Assembly: GCF_001522545.3 (NCBI RefSeq)
Contig: NC_031769.1
Span: 9,600,470-9,664,469 of the forward strand
Length of the DNA: 64,000 nucleotides
Direction: 5' to 3'
Source of the DNA: Parus major
Taxonomy: Eukaryota > Chordata > Aves > Passeriformes > Paridae
Each line of letters begins with the position of its first letter. The stretch's first letter is position 1. This document shows, one piece after another, positions 54,430 to 64,000 of this stretch. A program made the position numbers and the translations under genes. The notes beneath the pieces were generated by a model that was not told the DNA's origin, did not search any database, and saw nothing but the letters and a program-made list of their open reading frames with translations.

Positions 54430-55030
54430 TGCCGTTATTTCCAGATAAACAGAGGGGAAGAGCCGTGGCCGTGTGTGCAGCAGTGGGAGCAGGGGCCCAG
54501 CCCATTGGGGGCCAGCCATGGGTTGTGTTTTGGGGTGATGTCTGACCAGTGATGTGGCAGCCCTGCAGCATTCAGGGATGGGAGGTGTATGACTGTCCTG
54601 AGGGCTGAGTTAGCCATAGTCCAGGGCATGGCCTGGGCTTGCTTCAAGCCAGCACAGCCCAAGTGGATGGGGCAAGGGGCTGGCCGGAGACTTCACTCTG
54701 AAAGCACATTCCAAAGGGAACAGTGATCCCATAGGGCCTTTGCCACTCTGCAGCCACAGGTCTTCAGGAACTCGTGGTCACAGTGCTCCTTTACTCTCAC
54801 TCTCCCTGCCTCGAGCATGGGCTTCTTCTCCCACCCCGGAGAAGTGGGAATTCCTTATCCCCAAAGGCCAGCCTTCCCTTTGGCTGCCCGTCTGGGCCCT
54901 GGGGCCATGCACAGGTGGCGTCCCCAGGACCTGGTGCTGTGCAAGGCCCTTGGGCACAGGCGTCACAGGGCTGTGAGAGAAAACCCCACTGTCCCCTGAG
55001 CCGGGTGCGACGCTCACACGGCAGCCATAT
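54430..55030. other. GC-richer block with scattered CpG in intron 1
   Basis: About 600 bases are clearly more GC-rich than the flanks, with runs such as GGGGCCCAGCCCATTGGGGG (containing an inverted CCAAT) and scattered CpG. It lies about 2 kb upstream of the ATG exon. Open frames through it do not resemble a known protein. It could be an intronic regulatory element, an alternative internal promoter, or a diverged repeat. Confidence 0.35.
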
Positions 55031-57083
55031 GCTGGGCTGCCAAAAACAGCGACTATTTTTAAAGGAGTTGGGATTACTAAATAAACTGAGAACTGGTCTG
55101 TTGTTTCACACTGCTATCAGGGTCAAGAAGGACAAGCGCTTCCTCCTCACATGGGGATGTGATGCTGTGCAAGAGACCCCATGTCCGGCTTGCTGGCTGC
55201 CATACAGTCTGACAGCTTTTGTAGCAGAGAATTTGTAGAGAGCTGGAATAAGAAGAATGATCTTTCAGTCATGTCTGTGTTAGGAAAGAAGTTTTATCTT
55301 AAAACAATAGGTCTGTAAAGATTATTGGGTTTTGTGTTAAGATTTGTGATTTACTCTCTCTTAAAATTAAATTCTACAAATAGTTACATGTTTCTTTTAC
55401 AAATTGGCAGGTTTTTTTTTTTTAACTTGCAATGGCCTCATGTTCTGTGAAATGAATGCAGAGGAGCTCACAGGAATGCAGCGTCTTTTCCTGCTGTTCC
55501 CAATGGAGACTTTCTTTCTCTGAATCATTGTCAGGCGATGCTATCTACTGCTGTCACTCTTAGCTGTATGTCTGTCACATTCCCTCTTATCCTTCCATCA
55601 AAACTGTATTCTTGGCCTTTTTTTTCTGGGGGATCCCTCTAGTTGCCCTTGCTTTTAACCCCAGAAGGAGGAGATTTCTGAAGCTGAAATGTGGGATTGA
55701 TGTGTGACCACATCACATCTTCTCATGTGCTGCTCTGTTCTGCCCTTCCCTGATATCTCCTGCAGCCAGGAATGCCTCATGGACCTGGGCATGTACATAC
55801 CACTTCTCATCGTCATCTTTTTTCCTTTTTTTTTTCTCTTTGAATGGGCTACATAACATAAAGTATAATGCTGTTAAATTATGTCTTATCCTTAATAATG
55901 GAACGTTGCCATTCATTTCATTGCACCTGTAAAGTTAGTGAGTGTCACGGAGCTTATATCAGATCTAAAACTTGAGAGCCTTCTTCGATAAGTAACTGTA
56001 GGTCCCATGGACTTGAAAATTACATTGCTGCAACTGATAGAATACTCAAATCTGCTTCATTTTTCTGAATTTGAGAGCAGGGATACTTTTAGTACTTAAA
56101 TTCCCATCTTTAACATTGCACAGATGGTGAATTTTTTTTGCATTTTTTGTATTATTTTGGGTTACTGAAGTTAATATTCTGCTAGCTACAAATATCCGCA
56201 TGCATACCACAGAGTTCATTCTGAGGACAGAGCTCTAAAATAAATTATAGACCTTGGTAGCACTCATAAATCAGTCATTTTTTCATTGAGAAAGTGGTGG
56301 CAATGGAAGAAAGTTATTTAGTGATCAAAATGCATCGTTAAGCTTTTAAAAAGGGATTCGGTGCCTGTAGTAGAGCTGTAGGCGATTTATGGCTTATCTG
56401 TACTCATTGCCTCCAGCTTTTGGAAAATTTGTAAACAAAGCCAGATGCTCATTATGTTCCTGTTCAGGGTTGGTTAGATGGGTAAATGCCATCAGAAGCA
56501 CTTTGGTCCTGTTGGGTTTTAGCATGTTACAGAAAATGGAACTGCTCCAAAATTTTTTTTTTAATATTTCTCATCCATGAAAATATACTTCTAGTTTTTC
56601 CTCATAGAATGGACTTTTTAAAAATACCTGTAAATGATAAGAGCATGAAGGTAATGCTCCAAGAACTGTGTTTTATGTTAAACTGTGGGTCCAGCTTTTT
56701 CTCTGTGTCAGAATTCATGTTTATGCTGTATGATGCAGTCAAGTACCATTCCCCCTCTTAGGCAATGTGGGAGGCTGTGGCAGCTTCAGGCTGGGGTACT
56801 TTTGCATTTTTACCAAATATAGGGAACTGAGATATGAACTAAATTTATTGATTTCATATATTTTACTGCTTACCTTTTGTTTTGTGTTTAGATTATGTGA
56901 AAGGGGTTCTCTCTTTTTACTCCTCTGTAAACACTTGAAAACATGTTGTTATACACAAATTTAATGGCTATGCAACAACACATTTTTCCTTGTAATCATA
57001 TTTCATGTAATTTATTTTGTAATTCTTGGTTAACTTTTTGGTGTATTTTTTTTTTATTATTTTTTTTTATTTATTGTCTGCAG

Positions 57084-64000
<6,917 letters not shown>

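Larger units (their letters stand above)
13277..57083 (+). other. ZMYND11: Proposed ZMYND11 intron 1 (about 43.8 kb)
   Basis: If exon 1 ends at 13276, this is the first intron, bounded by GTGAGA at its start and TCTGCAG at its end. Apart from the 3' part of the CpG island it is AT-rich and non-coding. It contains one exon-like block (38194-38269), one certain CR1 fragment (minus strand, about 49.4-49.65 kb), a few homopolymer runs, short direct repeats and a GC-richer block at 54.4-55.0 kb. Long stretches such as 16-38 kb show no gene in either strand. Confidence 0.55.

Noticed and set aside
54774..55238. Plus-strand 154-codon frame in the GC-richer intronic block
   Set aside because: No valid domain, composition driven by local GC, and overlapping frames on both strands are equally open.

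Overview
This is vertebrate nuclear DNA, most likely from a bird. It is AT-rich and non-coding for nearly its whole length, has no operon-like gene packing, and carries intron signals, CpG islands and two fragments of CR1, the LINE family typical of birds and other sauropsids. The low density of recognisable repeats fits a bird better than a crocodile or turtle. The species cannot be named from the sequence alone.

The one gene identified with confidence is the 5' part of ZMYND11 (BS69) on the + strand. ZMYND11 is a nuclear chromatin reader with PHD, bromo, PWWP and MYND domains. Its first coding exon is at 57103-57218 and encodes the N-terminal residues beginning [13 protein letters not shown], with a strong acceptor before it and a GTAAGT donor after it. 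A large CpG island at about 13.2-14.8 kb is the likely promoter. A candidate non-coding exon 1 ends at 13276 with a GTGAGA donor, giving a first intron of roughly 43.8 kb. Exon 3 was not found, so the rest of the gene lies beyond position 64000.

Layout: 1-10 kb is AT-rich upstream DNA with no recognised gene. A small exon-like block lies at 10059-10144. A second, smaller CpG island is at about 10.34-10.77 kb. From 10.8 to 13.1 kb the DNA is AT-rich and contains a CR1 tail at 12.67 kb. The main CpG island and candidate exon 1 follow. Intron 1 fills 13277-57083 and holds an exon-like block at 38194-38269, a minus-strand CR1 fragment at 49.4-49.65 kb, a GC-richer block at 54.4-55.0 kb, homopolymer runs and scattered possible regulatory motifs. 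The window ends inside intron 2 (57219 onward).

Most long open frames here, especially those over the GC-rich islands, are chance products of composition and are not annotated as genes. I found no CRISPR array, RNA gene or convincing new biological system. The most useful leads are the two exon-like blocks with matching splice signals and the paired CpG islands.
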